Virus record (IMG/VR): IMGVR_UViG_3300050821_007995
Location: 1 to 45,413 of that record
Length of the DNA: 45,413 nt
Source: a virus
Strand: one strand, 5' to 3'
Part shown: one piece after another, positions 36,096 to 44,197 of the stretch
Layout: each line of letters begins with the position of its first letter
Position numbering within the stretch: position 1 is the first letter of the stretch
Notes under the pieces: generated by a model
Seen by the model: the letters and a program-made list of their open reading frames with translations, nothing else
The model's database searches: none
What the model was told of the DNA's origin: nothing
Made by a program: the position numbers and the translations under genes

Positions 36096-36749
36096 CTAAC
36101 TTTGCCCGGTTAGGACGCCGGGCCATTTGGCATTGACCTTCGCGAGCGCTGCCTTAAACGCTGCTTCCTTATTGGCATGTGGCTTTGGTGCATCTGGCTC
36201 GTTGCTTCCATATGGAGACATACTGAATGGCTTAGGTGCCAGAGGCGCCTTAGGCGGCGCATACTTCTCCTCAAGCTTCTTCACCTTCTCCGGGTTCTCA
36301 CTCCGCGCAAGATGGTAAGCCCGTAGAGGCGTAATTCCTGGCGTCTCTTCGACGATCGCTATCATCTCCGAATTCCAGTCGCCAAAGTCCTTATGCTTCC
36401 CGCTTAGGCTTTCTATCTCCCGTGTGTAACTTTCCGTAAGCTGCGCTTGTTCCTGCTCCGCCTGCTTAGTGCCGAATTGGGCAAGAAGAGGTTGGATCTT
36501 GTCGACGATGTCATTGGCTGTCGACTCGCGAATAAACTTCGCCAGCTCAGCATTAGTCATTTCATCAAGCGGCTTCTCCGGCAGCGCTTCACGCTTCGGC
36601 GCCGGTTTATCCTCCGGTGGAGGATCGCGAGGCTGAACGTCCCCGCGCAAGCCTTCCACATTGGCATTAAGCCGATTTATACCCTCGATGAACTGGTTCC
36701 AATCAGGAGAGGCTGGCGCCTCTGTTTCAACAACTTCATCTTTACCCAC
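36096..36749 (-). CDS. Scaffolding-like protein (217 aa)
   Basis: GTG at 36749 with GGAGGAGAA upstream. Highly charged and helical: KDEVVETEAPASPDWNQF, EDKPAPKREALPEKPLDEMT, long Glu/Gln-rich helix (KQAEQEQAQLTESYTREIE) and a Lys/Ala-rich C-terminus (NKEAAFKAALAKVNAKWPG). Acidic helical protein with a basic C-terminal end, between portal and capsid genes, is the usual profile of a scaffolding protein. Confidence 0.75.
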   Translation of the reverse strand: MGKDEVVETEAPASPDWNQFIEGINRLNANVEGLRGDVQPRDPPPEDKPAPKREALPEKPLDEMTNAELAKFIRESTANDIVDKIQPLLAQFGTKQAEQEQAQLTESYTREIESLSGKHKDFGDWNSEMIAIVEETPGITPLRAYHLARSENPEKVKKLEEKYAPPKAPLAPKPFSMSPYGSNEPDAPKPHANKEAAFKAALAKVNAKWPGVLTGQS

Positions 36750-37014
36750 CTGAGTTCTCCTCCGTTTGCATTAGTCGATCTTCGATTGACTTAGTGTTCT
36801 GCGGTTGCATCTGCCCCGCCTCACGGCGCATTTTCAGCTGCGCCGCGCGTAGCACATTATCTATCTTCATCATCCCGGCACCTTCTAGGCCCATAACCAT
36901 CTGGCCTGTCATTCGGCCAGCTTTGGTACACTCAAGGTGTGGTTCGCGCTCACCCTTGTAGAGGGTAATGACAAGCTGGCTGTCTATATCCACTTCCCGC
37001 TCTTCGTCCGCCAC
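36742..37014 (-). CDS. Hypothetical protein between portal and scaffold (90 aa)
   Basis: The start is set at GTG 37014 with TTGGAGAGCC upstream; an ATG at 37062 would run over the upstream gene. Acidic N-terminus (ADEEREVDIDSQLVITLYKG), then a Met-rich helix (GRMTGQMVMGLEGAGMMKID) and a Gln/Glu-rich end. Overlaps the scaffold start by 8 nt. Likely a head assembly factor; not recognised. Confidence 0.65.
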   Translation of the reverse strand: MADEEREVDIDSQLVITLYKGEREPHLECTKAGRMTGQMVMGLEGAGMMKIDNVLRAAQLKMRREAGQMQPQNTKSIEDRLMQTEENSGG

Positions 37015-37247
37015 GTTTGGCTCTCCAAGAGATACTTGCTGTGAACTCCGTTTTCCTTGCATTTATCCGCTAACTCCTGTGGACTAGAGATGTATACTGG
37101 TTCTAATGAAATATGCTCATGCCAACCAGTACGGAAAGTATGAATACGAGGGGCGCCGCTAACGCGGCGTTCCCACTCTGCACGGCATACATCGCACTCA
37201 TCACGAGAAGAGTGATTACAGACGCTAGATCGCACACGATATGCCAT
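36984..37247 (-). CDS. Zinc-ribbon-like small protein after portal (87 aa)
   Basis: ATG at 37247, right after the portal stop. N-terminal Cys/His set (SVCNHSSRDECDVCRAEWER), then APRIHTFRTGWHEHISLEPV and QELADKCKENGVHSKYL. The phrase P-x-I-x-x-F-x-x-G-x-x-E-x-I with a following SPQEL...CKENG is typical of a small zinc-binding protein often encoded beside capsid genes in phages. Its function is unknown. A start at 37286 inside the portal frame is less likely. Confidence 0.75.
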   Translation of the reverse strand: MAYRVRSSVCNHSSRDECDVCRAEWERRVSGAPRIHTFRTGWHEHISLEPVYISSPQELADKCKENGVHSKYLLESQTWRTKSGKWI

Positions 37248-37248
37248 G

Positions 37249-38946
37249 TCATTGTACCGGCCCTGCTTGACCATTAGCTGCGCCAATTCCCTGGAGCCGC
37301 TGCGCCGCCTGAGGCACGCTCATTGGATTACCTGGCGACGTGTTACCCATCTCTTTAATTAGGTCCATCACGTCACCACTGTAGACTTCATTTACCGTCA
37401 TCTGGGTAAGCTTAAACGGATCAATCATCGGGTTGTCTTTGAACAGTGTATAACCCTGTACGGCGCGCTGTTCGCGCACCTGCTTAGTCAGTGGCACACT
37501 GCTGTCCGGATCGATCTTGGTCACGTAGTGACCCTGGCGCAATTCTTGAGGTTGGAACTTAATCCAAATCTCGACGCCGCCCGGGCCTATTACGCTCTCC
37601 ACAATGTCTCTGTCCCAATGCTTAACAATCACTTGGTTCATGTCACTGACAAAGTTAACCAATAAGTCGGCACAAGTATCACGTCTCTCGTCAACTCGTA
37701 TCTGTGTTGCTTGGTTGACAATATTAGCTTCAGTAGCAGAGCGGTCTGCTGATCCCGGCGCATACTCGCCGAATTGATTTGTTCCAAGACCAAGGATCTC
37801 CTGTACATCTTGAGCGGTGAGCTGTTCACTTTGGAGAAGCGCTGTGGGAATTTGTGCAGGTGTCAACTCCTTTACCATGCCGACATTCTTTACCTTAACC
37901 ATTGCACCGACGTCATCATCAATCAGCTTGCTAGCTTCATCCGGGTCGATTGCATTCTGCTCTACGAGGAACTTAACAAGGGAGATACGACGATGGCGCA
38001 TGATGAGTGTTCTGCACTCATTAATTTCTGTCTGTTGAGGCTCGATGATTTTGCTATCCGGCACACCCCAAACGCTTTCGTCGTCTGTATTAAACACAAG
38101 CGGGTAAGCGGGTAGGCCACCGTCTATCTGCAGCTCGTCGTCCTCTTGATAGAGGACCTTGGCACCTTCATCCCCATCCGGCGCGAGGACAAAGACCTGC
38201 TGCGTTTTCTTATCCCGAATGATCCAAAGTCGGACGCCTTCGGGCAGTACAGTACCAGGGGCTCCGTCATAGCGGATACTACCGCCCTTACTTCCAACCT
38301 CGGGAAGGTTCTCCGTATTCTTAAAGCGCTTGTCGGCTTTAAGGTCCCCGACCGGTCGCCGCGTGAGTTGGCATATCCACCTTGCCTCTTCCCAAGAAGC
38401 ACATTTCTTCGGAAAGACAATGTTCCCCGGATGCTCCGTTAGCAGATGTGGTGTGTCTGGATGAACAAGGCTATGGTACTCCACCCGGTTGACCATGCGC
38501 TTCGTGCCCCCTTCAGGGGCCTCTGTCGTCAACTCTTCCGGCGTATGAGAGAACTGTGCGCCGTAGCCCATCATCGGCACACTTGTGCCAAACATAACAG
38601 CAAGCTGCACGGCGCGCTTCATCTGTTGTTTCGTGCTCATGAGGTCGAGCAGCTTATTGTCCGCCCGCTCAAGCAGCTTGGCATAGAGCATTTGCTCTAT
38701 TCCAGGCAGTGTTGCCGTGACACTCACACTCGGGTTGCGATAGTAGACCCTAGGTACTAGGGTACGTATCATCTTGAAATATATATTTGTAGGCAAGATG
38801 CCCGGAGGCCATTTTCCCCTATACCACCCTCTCCACTTGTCCCAGTCTTCCTCGTGTGTCATCTCCTTACGATACGTAATGCCCTCCTGAACCGCCCTCT
38901 GCCACCATTCGAAATCTGGCTTGCCCTTTTCCCACCCCTGGGTCAC
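37249..38946 (-). CDS. Portal protein (about 565 aa)
   Basis: Start chosen at GTG 38946, which overlaps the upstream stop (GTGA) and has GGAG 8 nt upstream; ATG 38952 and ATG 38967 are alternatives. N-terminus WEKGKPDFEWWQRAV and DWDKWRGWYRGKW; then IYFKMIRTLVPRVYYRNPSV, the usual opening of podovirus-like portals. Middle: MFGTSVPMMGYGAQFSHTPE and ILPT- or VWGVPDSKIIEPQQTEINEC (portal wing/stem region), then LTAQDVQEILGLGTNQFGE and SATEANIVNQATQIRVDERR. A Gln/Pro-rich C-terminus follows. Size and motifs match portal proteins of this group. Confidence 0.85.
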   Translation of the reverse strand: MTQGWEKGKPDFEWWQRAVQEGITYRKEMTHEEDWDKWRGWYRGKWPPGILPTNIYFKMIRTLVPRVYYRNPSVSVTATLPGIEQMLYAKLLERADNKLLDLMSTKQQMKRAVQLAVMFGTSVPMMGYGAQFSHTPEELTTEAPEGGTKRMVNRVEYHSLVHPDTPHLLTEHPGNIVFPKKCASWEEARWICQLTRRPVGDLKADKRFKNTENLPEVGSKGGSIRYDGAPGTVLPEGVRLWIIRDKKTQQVFVLAPDGDEGAKVLYQEDDELQIDGGLPAYPLVFNTDDESVWGVPDSKIIEPQQTEINECRTLIMRHRRISLVKFLVEQNAIDPDEASKLIDDDVGAMVKVKNVGMVKELTPAQIPTALLQSEQLTAQDVQEILGLGTNQFGEYAPGSADRSATEANIVNQATQIRVDERRDTCADLLVNFVSDMNQVIVKHWDRDIVESVIGPGGVEIWIKFQPQELRQGHYVTKIDPDSSVPLTKQVREQRAVQGYTLFKDNPMIDPFKLTQMTVNEVYSGDVMDLIKEMGNTSPGNPMSVPQAAQRLQGIGAANGQAGPVQ

Positions 38947-39092
38947 GAGCATATCTCCGTGGTACATTCAACCATTGGCGTGATCTTATTGTGGAAGTAA
39001 AAACATATACCGCATAGGATTAGCTCACCAATACAAAAAGGCTGTGGATGTTCACATAATTCTAAACAGTGCAAATGGTCCCGCTCTATCAC
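38943..39092 (-). CDS. Cys-rich small protein between ATP-grasp and portal genes (49 aa)
   Basis: GTG at 39092 overlaps the stop of the ATP-grasp gene (GTGA) and its TGA overlaps the portal GTG (GTGA). The product has seven Cys in 49 residues, arranged as HCLELCEHPQPFC, then LCGICFYFH and a last CTTEIC. CxxxC and CxxC pairs point to zinc binding. Coupled at both ends; function unknown. Confidence 0.6.
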   Translation of the reverse strand: MIERDHLHCLELCEHPQPFCIGELILCGICFYFHNKITPMVECTTEICS

Positions 39093-40318
39093 GTCAACCA
39101 TCCCCAACCTCGCAGACTATCTATTGCCCCGGGCACTCGATCTCCAATATCGTTTCTGTACTGAAGCCCGTTCGTGATAATCTTCTCCAAGAGGCGATAG
39201 ACTTTCTTTTGTCCGAGACGCAGATCAGTACTGCGCGCCGTTGCCTTAAGGATAATGTTATCCCCAGCTGCGCAGAAATACCTATCGCCTTCTCGATACA
39301 CGTCTGTGAGGAACAGATGCGGTAGTGTCTTCTCGTCAATTCCAAGAACCGGCTCCCCAGCTTCGCTATGATCGGGTTTGCGAAATGGCCAAGGTGGCAC
39401 GCTGGTGCGTACGGCGATGTTATAACCACTGGCCATTGGCATGGTTCGCAGAGAGCCTGAAGCCGTCTCGAATAGAAGGTCGCCAAGTGGCTCCTCCAGG
39501 CCCTCTGCAAGAGCCTCGACTGCGTCGTAGCCCATCCGGCCTGTAGCCTCAAGGGCATACGCGCCGCTTTCATTCACAATGCAATTGATGTCAAACGGGC
39601 CACGGTAGCCTGTCATCTTTAGGAAAGGCGAGATTTTTTCCACTGTCGCTTTAGTGAGGCGGTTGCTGTCCGCCGTAATGACAACGTTGCCCATGCAGCC
39701 CGTCTGCGGTCCAAGTCCTCCGGCGAGGAAGCGTTTCTCCTCAAAAGTGTGGTTATACGGCGTGGCGAAAGAACTGCCATTGAACCAACCTTCTGTTGAC
39801 ACTTCGATACCCTCAACTATCCGTTGGACGATAAGCGAACAATTTGGGGTCTTTCCAATACAGCGATCCCAAAGCTCCTGTTCCTTAACGACAATAGTCT
39901 TACTTGTGTCCTTATTGCCGCATGGCTTAATAACCCACCCGGAACGCCAAGGGCCCGGGAGTTCCACGCTACGAGGCGAAGGAAAGGCCAGCGTTTCTGG
40001 CACCTTAACACCGGCCCTTTTGAATAACTCCATCCCGGTCTGTCGGTCCAACTCAACACGATCCACATACTCATTCGCCCCGATGTAGGGTACGCCGCGG
40101 AAGTCTCGGCTCAGTTTCCCCATGCCAACCATGTCAGTAATGACCAGATCAGAAGAGCCCACATGCTTATGCCAATCGCTAACGCGAGGAACAATTCCTT
40201 TAAGTGACCGGGCATATCGCGTGTCTCTGACGAAAAGTTTGACATCGTTGCCCTCACTAACCAGTCGGTGTGCGACGCCGAGGGCATCGCCTTCTTTGCT
40301 AATAATAAGAACACGCAC
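39089..40318 (-). CDS. PurD-like ATP-grasp ligase (409 aa)
   Basis: GTG at 40318, 2 nt after the stop of the previous gene; the frame upstream to 40393 is out of context. Rossmann-like start RVLIISKEGDALGVAHRLV, then GWVIKPCGNKDTSKTIVV (ATP-grasp Lys), SLIVQRIVEGIEVSTEGWFN, and GGLGPQTGCMGNVV, which parallels the GPNTGGMG loop of phosphoribosylamine-glycine ligase (PurD). The last catalytic segment reads YALEATGRMGYDAVEAL, where PurD usually has E-x-N-x-R-x-G-D. So the fold and loop are kept while a metal-binding Asn is changed. It lies among packaging and head genes, not with nucleotide metabolism. Substrate unknown: a base, peptide or capsid modification is possible. Confidence 0.8.
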   Translation of the reverse strand: MRVLIISKEGDALGVAHRLVSEGNDVKLFVRDTRYARSLKGIVPRVSDWHKHVGSSDLVITDMVGMGKLSRDFRGVPYIGANEYVDRVELDRQTGMELFKRAGVKVPETLAFPSPRSVELPGPWRSGWVIKPCGNKDTSKTIVVKEQELWDRCIGKTPNCSLIVQRIVEGIEVSTEGWFNGSSFATPYNHTFEEKRFLAGGLGPQTGCMGNVVITADSNRLTKATVEKISPFLKMTGYRGPFDINCIVNESGAYALEATGRMGYDAVEALAEGLEEPLGDLLFETASGSLRTMPMASGYNIAVRTSVPPWPFRKPDHSEAGEPVLGIDEKTLPHLFLTDVYREGDRYFCAAGDNIILKATARSTDLRLGQKKVYRLLEKIITNGLQYRNDIGDRVPGAIDSLRGWGWLT

Positions 40319-40320
40319 AC

Positions 40321-40659
40321 TTATTCCGTAGCGGTGAGTGTCAGTGTAGGTGTGGCGGCGCCAGGCGCCATCGCACCAACGTTTATGTCCCAAATATTGC
40401 TTGTGCCTTCACGGAAAAGGATAAACTCACCAGCTGTCGTTTGAGCAGATATCACAAGCGTCCCAGTATACGGCGAGCCGTCTGAGTTAGTTACGGTGGC
40501 TTTGGCGATATTCGTGCCGGGCGTGGCTGTGTCTGGTATAGTGGGCGCCGCAGGTGTGACAGTAATTACCGGTATGTGGGCATGAGTGACAGTAATAGTA
40601 ACAGTGTCGTTGATCGCAATCACGGCAGTTGCTCCTTGTTTTATGATAGTTAGGTCCAT
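40321..40659 (-). CDS. Ig/cadherin-like domain protein (112 aa)
   Basis: ATG at 40659. Begins DLTIIKQGATAVIAINDTVT, then ITVTHAHIPVITVTPAAPTI followed by PDTATPGTNIAKATVTNSDG and PYTGTLVISAQ. This single beta-sandwich module has the same consensus as modules in the proteins at 21888-22514 and 22511-23197. No signal peptide. Probably a capsid or tail surface decoration. Confidence 0.7.
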   Translation of the reverse strand: MDLTIIKQGATAVIAINDTVTITVTHAHIPVITVTPAAPTIPDTATPGTNIAKATVTNSDGSPYTGTLVISAQTTAGEFILFREGTSNIWDINVGAMAPGAATPTLTLTATE

Positions 40660-40662
40660 GAG

Positions 40663-40836
40663 CTACGCTTCACTCTCAAGGAGGGGCTTGAAGGTCAGTT
40701 TCCATAGGTCATGCACGGCGCGGGCGAGCAATGTGAGATCACTTAGCCCCTCGCCACTATCCTGATTAGCTCCAAGCTTCACGATCTCTCCAATCGTGTA
40801 GTCCATTTGGCCTATGGCCGTCTCTAGATCAGGCAT
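40663..40836 (-). CDS. Small acidic helical protein (57 aa)
   Basis: ATG at 40836 inside the end of the upstream gene. Helical (PDLETAIGQMDYTIGEIVKL, then LSDLTLLARAVHDLWKLTF), ending PLLESEA. The stop is 3 nt before the next ATG. Function unknown. Confidence 0.6.
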   Translation of the reverse strand: MPDLETAIGQMDYTIGEIVKLGANQDSGEGLSDLTLLARAVHDLWKLTFKPLLESEA

Positions 40837-40961
40837 TCGACTTCACTCTCTAGCGGATAGTCTCCGGTGTAGTCCTCCGGCTCATACACATCGTCTTCCT
40901 CATCGACTTCGTCGATTAGCGTAGGCATGGCTTCATTCCAGGGGTCGAGTGGACCACTCAT
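40824..40961 (-). CDS. Very acidic small protein (45 aa)
   Basis: ATG at 40961 overlaps the upstream stop (ATGA). About a third of the residues are Asp or Glu (TLIDEVDEEDDVYEPEDY). DNA-mimic proteins are acidic in this way, but nothing else supports that. Overlaps the next gene by 13 nt. Confidence 0.6.
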   Translation of the reverse strand: MSGPLDPWNEAMPTLIDEVDEEDDVYEPEDYTGDYPLESEVECLI

Positions 40962-41209
40962 GCTTGCCCTGGCCCGGCGAACGGGCCACACCAAACTTGA
41001 CTTTGCAGGTTGACGATCAGATCTCCCATCGTATCGTCCGCTGCAATCGCGAAGACAATGCTTGTATCACTCCACGATACAATAGTCTGAGTGATACCAC
41101 CTATAGTCACAGTGCTGCCAGCTTGTCCGACGCCGAAGCCCGCGCCGGAGATTGTAATGTTCGCGCCGGATACGCCAGTGAGCGCACTAACGCCGCTAAG
41201 CGTTGCCAT
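40958..41209 (-). CDS. IPT/TIG (Ig-like) domain protein (83 aa)
   Basis: ATG at 41209 overlaps the terminase stop (TAATG). Begins ATLSGVSALTGVSGANITIS and goes on GAGFGVGQAGSTVTIGGITQ, then VSWSDTSIVFAI. The order G-x-x-I-T-I-x-G-x-G-F, V-x-I-G-G and W-S-D-x-x-I is the IPT/TIG fold signature. One domain only. Probably a virion surface decoration. Confidence 0.75.
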   Translation of the reverse strand: MATLSGVSALTGVSGANITISGAGFGVGQAGSTVTIGGITQTIVSWSDTSIVFAIAADDTMGDLIVNLQSQVWCGPFAGPGQA

Positions 41210-42804
41210 TAGGACCACCTTCCAGGTGTGAATGGGAGACCAGAGCTGCGCTCAAGGTCTCCGAATATAGCTTCCCAAGAGAAAGGATCGATCGCCGTGC
41301 GATCGCGGCGCGAACGGACCTCTGGCTTGGTCATTGTCGCCGCTCTCTCTATGACCGCAATCGCATGCGCATCTGCCATTACCCTATCATCCATACACCC
41401 ACTCTCTGCTTCGAGCTTGCCGTTTTCCTTTTCGACGAAGGAGCCAAGCTCAGAGCGAAGAAGTGGACTGTGGATGGTGTGCTCGCCACGCAAGGCGCTA
41501 CGCAGTCCGCCGAGGATGGCACCCTTAACCCGCTCCGTAACGAGAGTGCCATAGTTAAGTCTTTGAAGAGTGTATTCCGTTCCTGGTGTGTCATTGATCC
41601 GTCTCCCCTGGTGGATTAGATGGTGTGGATAGTGATCAAGAAGGCTCTTCAAACACGTCGCGCCGTAACCGGAGTTTTGCTCAACATTGATATAGGCTTG
41701 ATTGAAAACACTGCCGAGATGAGCCAGCTCCACACCGAACAAGTCAGGGTCAAGCCCATTCGAGGCCCATTCCGCCACCTGCTCAAGTGTATCGAGCGCC
41801 ACGATCTCTGCCACACTATTGTCGCGTCCAACTCCCGCGCCAACGTCCGCGCCGATGACATAGGCGCATCCACTTCGCGGGTGTCCGTTGAGCGCCCAGA
41901 GCTTGGCTCCGCGTTGTGCCCAGTCAGTGGTTGGGACATAACTAACCTTCGGGAAGAAGCTGTGGCCGGTCGCCTGGAAGCATTCGTCCAGCGTCCGCGG
42001 ATACTGTTCCGTGAAGTCCTTCAGACTTCCCTCAAAGAGGACTTCTATCTTGTCTCTTCGCCAATGTAACACTTCAGGCGAAAGCACGTCCACCAGCTCG
42101 GGCTCTCCGAGTTCAGATCGTAGATCTCGCAGAAAGGCTTCCCGTGCTTCGGGGGAAGGAAACGGCAGGACGCAGTCGGGGTGCTGTGTGTAGGGGAAAA
42201 AGTGAAGGGTGAAGCCGTGTCCCTCTGCTGCCCTAACGACACTGCGATGAAACCAATTCCCCACGCCATTGCCAGTGCTTTCAATGGTTATCTCTCCAGC
42301 ATCGGCTGCCGGAAAGAGACCCTTGCGAAGCGCTTCCGCATTATTAGTGTGCGCCGCTTCGGACCAATGAAGATCCGTGACGGTATCACCATGCCCCAAA
42401 TTCTCTGAACCCGCCGTCCCGATCCAAAAAGTACTATTCGTCTTGTCGAAATACAATTCGCCTCGGTTGTTACGACCAACAAGCGCCTTTGCTCCCTTGA
42501 GGTTGTCCAACGTGTATTTAGCAATAGAGAACAGACGCGCTGTGGCCTCTTTTTCGTGTGAGAGCAACATACAACGTCTGTTCCGTTGTGTAAGACACTT
42601 GGCCAGGAAACGCCAGATGACATAGGTTGTTACTCCGTGTCTGCGGCTCTTCGGGACGATGTTCCGAGTAGTCCAACTTGCGTCAAGCTGTGCCTGAACT
42701 GGGCGCAATACCACGTCCGCGTCCGCCGCATCCGGCGTGACTACGCGGAACATAGCTTCCATCACTGTCCGATAAGGACTAGGTAATAGGTCGAGCGTAG
42801 ACAT
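41209..42804 (-). CDS. terL: Terminase large subunit (531 aa)
   Basis: ATG at 42804. The ATPase part has a variant Walker A (NIVPKSRRHGVTTYVIWRFL) near residue 50 and Walker B VTDLHWSEAAH near 145. The nuclease part has IGADVGAGVGRDNSVAEIV (first Asp), YINVEQNSGYGATCLKS (Glu) and GCMDDRVMADAHAIAV (Asp pair). The order and spacing are those of phage large terminases. It packages DNA into the head through the portal. Overlaps the upstream small gene by 26 nt and the downstream TIG gene by 1 nt. Confidence 0.95.
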   Translation of the reverse strand: MSTLDLLPSPYRTVMEAMFRVVTPDAADADVVLRPVQAQLDASWTTRNIVPKSRRHGVTTYVIWRFLAKCLTQRNRRCMLLSHEKEATARLFSIAKYTLDNLKGAKALVGRNNRGELYFDKTNSTFWIGTAGSENLGHGDTVTDLHWSEAAHTNNAEALRKGLFPAADAGEITIESTGNGVGNWFHRSVVRAAEGHGFTLHFFPYTQHPDCVLPFPSPEAREAFLRDLRSELGEPELVDVLSPEVLHWRRDKIEVLFEGSLKDFTEQYPRTLDECFQATGHSFFPKVSYVPTTDWAQRGAKLWALNGHPRSGCAYVIGADVGAGVGRDNSVAEIVALDTLEQVAEWASNGLDPDLFGVELAHLGSVFNQAYINVEQNSGYGATCLKSLLDHYPHHLIHQGRRINDTPGTEYTLQRLNYGTLVTERVKGAILGGLRSALRGEHTIHSPLLRSELGSFVEKENGKLEAESGCMDDRVMADAHAIAVIERAATMTKPEVRSRRDRTAIDPFSWEAIFGDLERSSGLPFTPGRWS

Positions 42805-42946
42805 AATTTCGCATTTGCTTGTAGGGGTATTCGGCGTTAGGATTAGTTGCCCTTGCCGTTGCGTCCTTTAGTGCACGTTCAAGCGACAGAGCGGCGCGCC
42901 GCGCTAGATACGCCTCTTTCGTCTCAGCCTGCGGCTCATCAGCCAT
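42779..42946 (-). CDS. Small protein before terminase (55 aa)
   Basis: ATG at 42946, 2 nt after the upstream stop (TAA-AG-ATG). Helical (PQAETKEAYLARRAALSLER, ALKDATARATNPNAEYPY), ends NYVYARPIT. Overlaps terL by 26 nt in another frame. It may be an accessory packaging factor; an ATG at 42958 is an alternative start. Confidence 0.65.
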   Translation of the reverse strand: MADEPQAETKEAYLARRAALSLERALKDATARATNPNAEYPYKQMRNYVYARPIT

Positions 42947-42948
42947 CT

Positions 42949-43371
42949 TTACCACCATCCTTCTATGATAACGACACCACCAGTTGTACTGATCATGGAT
43001 ATGCTGGCTACGCCAACGGGCAGTTGGAACATGAAATGTTCCCCTGGGAGGATTGGAAAGCTAGATAAGCCGGTGAGGATGTCGGCCGTTGGGACTGTGG
43101 CGACGCCGCCCGGATTGACCCAAACGACATCGCCAACACCAGCAGCGAGCGGATTACTGATCCGGAGGATCGTTGCTGTCACGGTTACGCCAGGTGGTGG
43201 ATTAAGGATCGGCGTGCCACCACCCGCAAGGTTAATTCCAGTCGGAAGCGTGTAGCTTCTGGCCGTCGCCGCTGCAAGAAGGAAAGCATCTATCCATTGT
43301 GCCATAGGCACAACTAGGCCTTTCCCCTCTCCTCTAACGACCGGCGCAAAGCGGTTTACAGATGCGGCCAT
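42949..43371 (-). CDS. Beta-rich structural protein (140 aa)
   Basis: ATG at 43371 with AAGGTAGGG upstream. Begins AASVNRFAPVVRGEGKGLVV, then TATILRISNPLAAGVGDVVW and GEHFMFQLPVGVASISMIST, ending GGVVIIEGWW. A compact beta sandwich is suggested. Likely a head or tail decoration or fibre protein; no specific family. Confidence 0.65.
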   Translation of the reverse strand: MAASVNRFAPVVRGEGKGLVVPMAQWIDAFLLAAATARSYTLPTGINLAGGGTPILNPPPGVTVTATILRISNPLAAGVGDVVWVNPGGVATVPTADILTGLSSFPILPGEHFMFQLPVGVASISMISTTGGVVIIEGWW

Positions 43372-43375
43372 AGCC

Positions 43376-44197
43376 CTACCTTACGGAAACAATGACTTTG
43401 GAGCCTGGAGTGGCAACACCACTGGGTATAGTAGCCGTAGGGATCATTGGATACTTTAGTAACTTTATCTTACGCCGTACTCTACGAATATGAGGAACTG
43501 GCCGTGGTCGCCATGGGATGACCAGTGGCGGCTTCATTACCACGGGGATGTAAAGCTTGCGATGCAAGCATCGTAGAGGACGGCGCGGGCGCATCGGCCG
43601 AAGCTTCGGCTTTGCCATATAGCGGATGCTTGGGAATAGGATAACTGGTATAGCCAAATGCCGGCGGATTAGACGAAGTGGCCGGCGCTGGCGGAAGCGC
43701 AATGGCTTCGCCCGTACCAATGTCCGCATCGGCGGCAAGTAGCCAAAAGCGAATAGGCGCCTCCGCGCTAACCGGGTCCTACGAACGCCACGTCTCAGCT
43801 TCCGACTAACCTGCTCCATTGTTAAAACGACTTGAACTTGAATGCTGGCGATATACGTTAAGTTAACGCCGTCGCCGATGACGAAGTTAATCTGCGTCGT
43901 TTGGAAGATCAACGTGACCGGCGCATTGAACGACGGCCACTGAGCTGCGCTCAGTACGTTACCCTGCGCATCGATATAACTCCCCGCCGGAGCGCTCAAC
44001 CCGTTCAGGAGCGTAGCAATGAACGTTGTTCCATCGTAGACGGAAAGCGTTTGATTAGCGACCGCAACTGCGTTATCGCCTACGGCAAGATTGATCTGAT
44101 AGCGATCAGGCTTCGGCGTCTGGAATGTATAGACCAGAGTTCCAGGCGGAAACGGAGGAACGGCTGGCGATCCTGGCGGTGCTGGCGGGCTAGGCAT
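43376..44197 (-). CDS. Structural protein with Arg/Pro-rich C-terminal half (273 aa)
   Basis: ATG at 44197, 8-nt overlap with the upstream tail gene. Residues 1-125 are a Pro-rich start and a beta domain (TLVYTFQTPKPDRYQINLAV, VTLIFQTTQINFVIGDGVNL). From about residue 128 the chain becomes extremely basic in repeated blocks: SRKLRRGVRRTRLARRRLF, LRFRQRRPLRLIRRHLAIPV, PRRPLRCLHRKLYIPVVM, and IRRVRRKIKLLKYPMIP. Blocks alternate Arg clusters with I/V-P turns. The upstream gene has the same style. A nucleic-acid or polyanion (LPS, capsule) binding segment is plausible. Confidence 0.7.
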   Translation of the reverse strand: MPSPPAPPGSPAVPPFPPGTLVYTFQTPKPDRYQINLAVGDNAVAVANQTLSVYDGTTFIATLLNGLSAPAGSYIDAQGNVLSAAQWPSFNAPVTLIFQTTQINFVIGDGVNLTYIASIQVQVVLTMEQVSRKLRRGVRRTRLARRRLFAFGYLPPMRTLVRAKPLRFRQRRPLRLIRRHLAIPVILFPSIRYMAKPKLRPMRPRRPLRCLHRKLYIPVVMKPPLVIPWRPRPVPHIRRVRRKIKLLKYPMIPTATIPSGVATPGSKVIVSVR

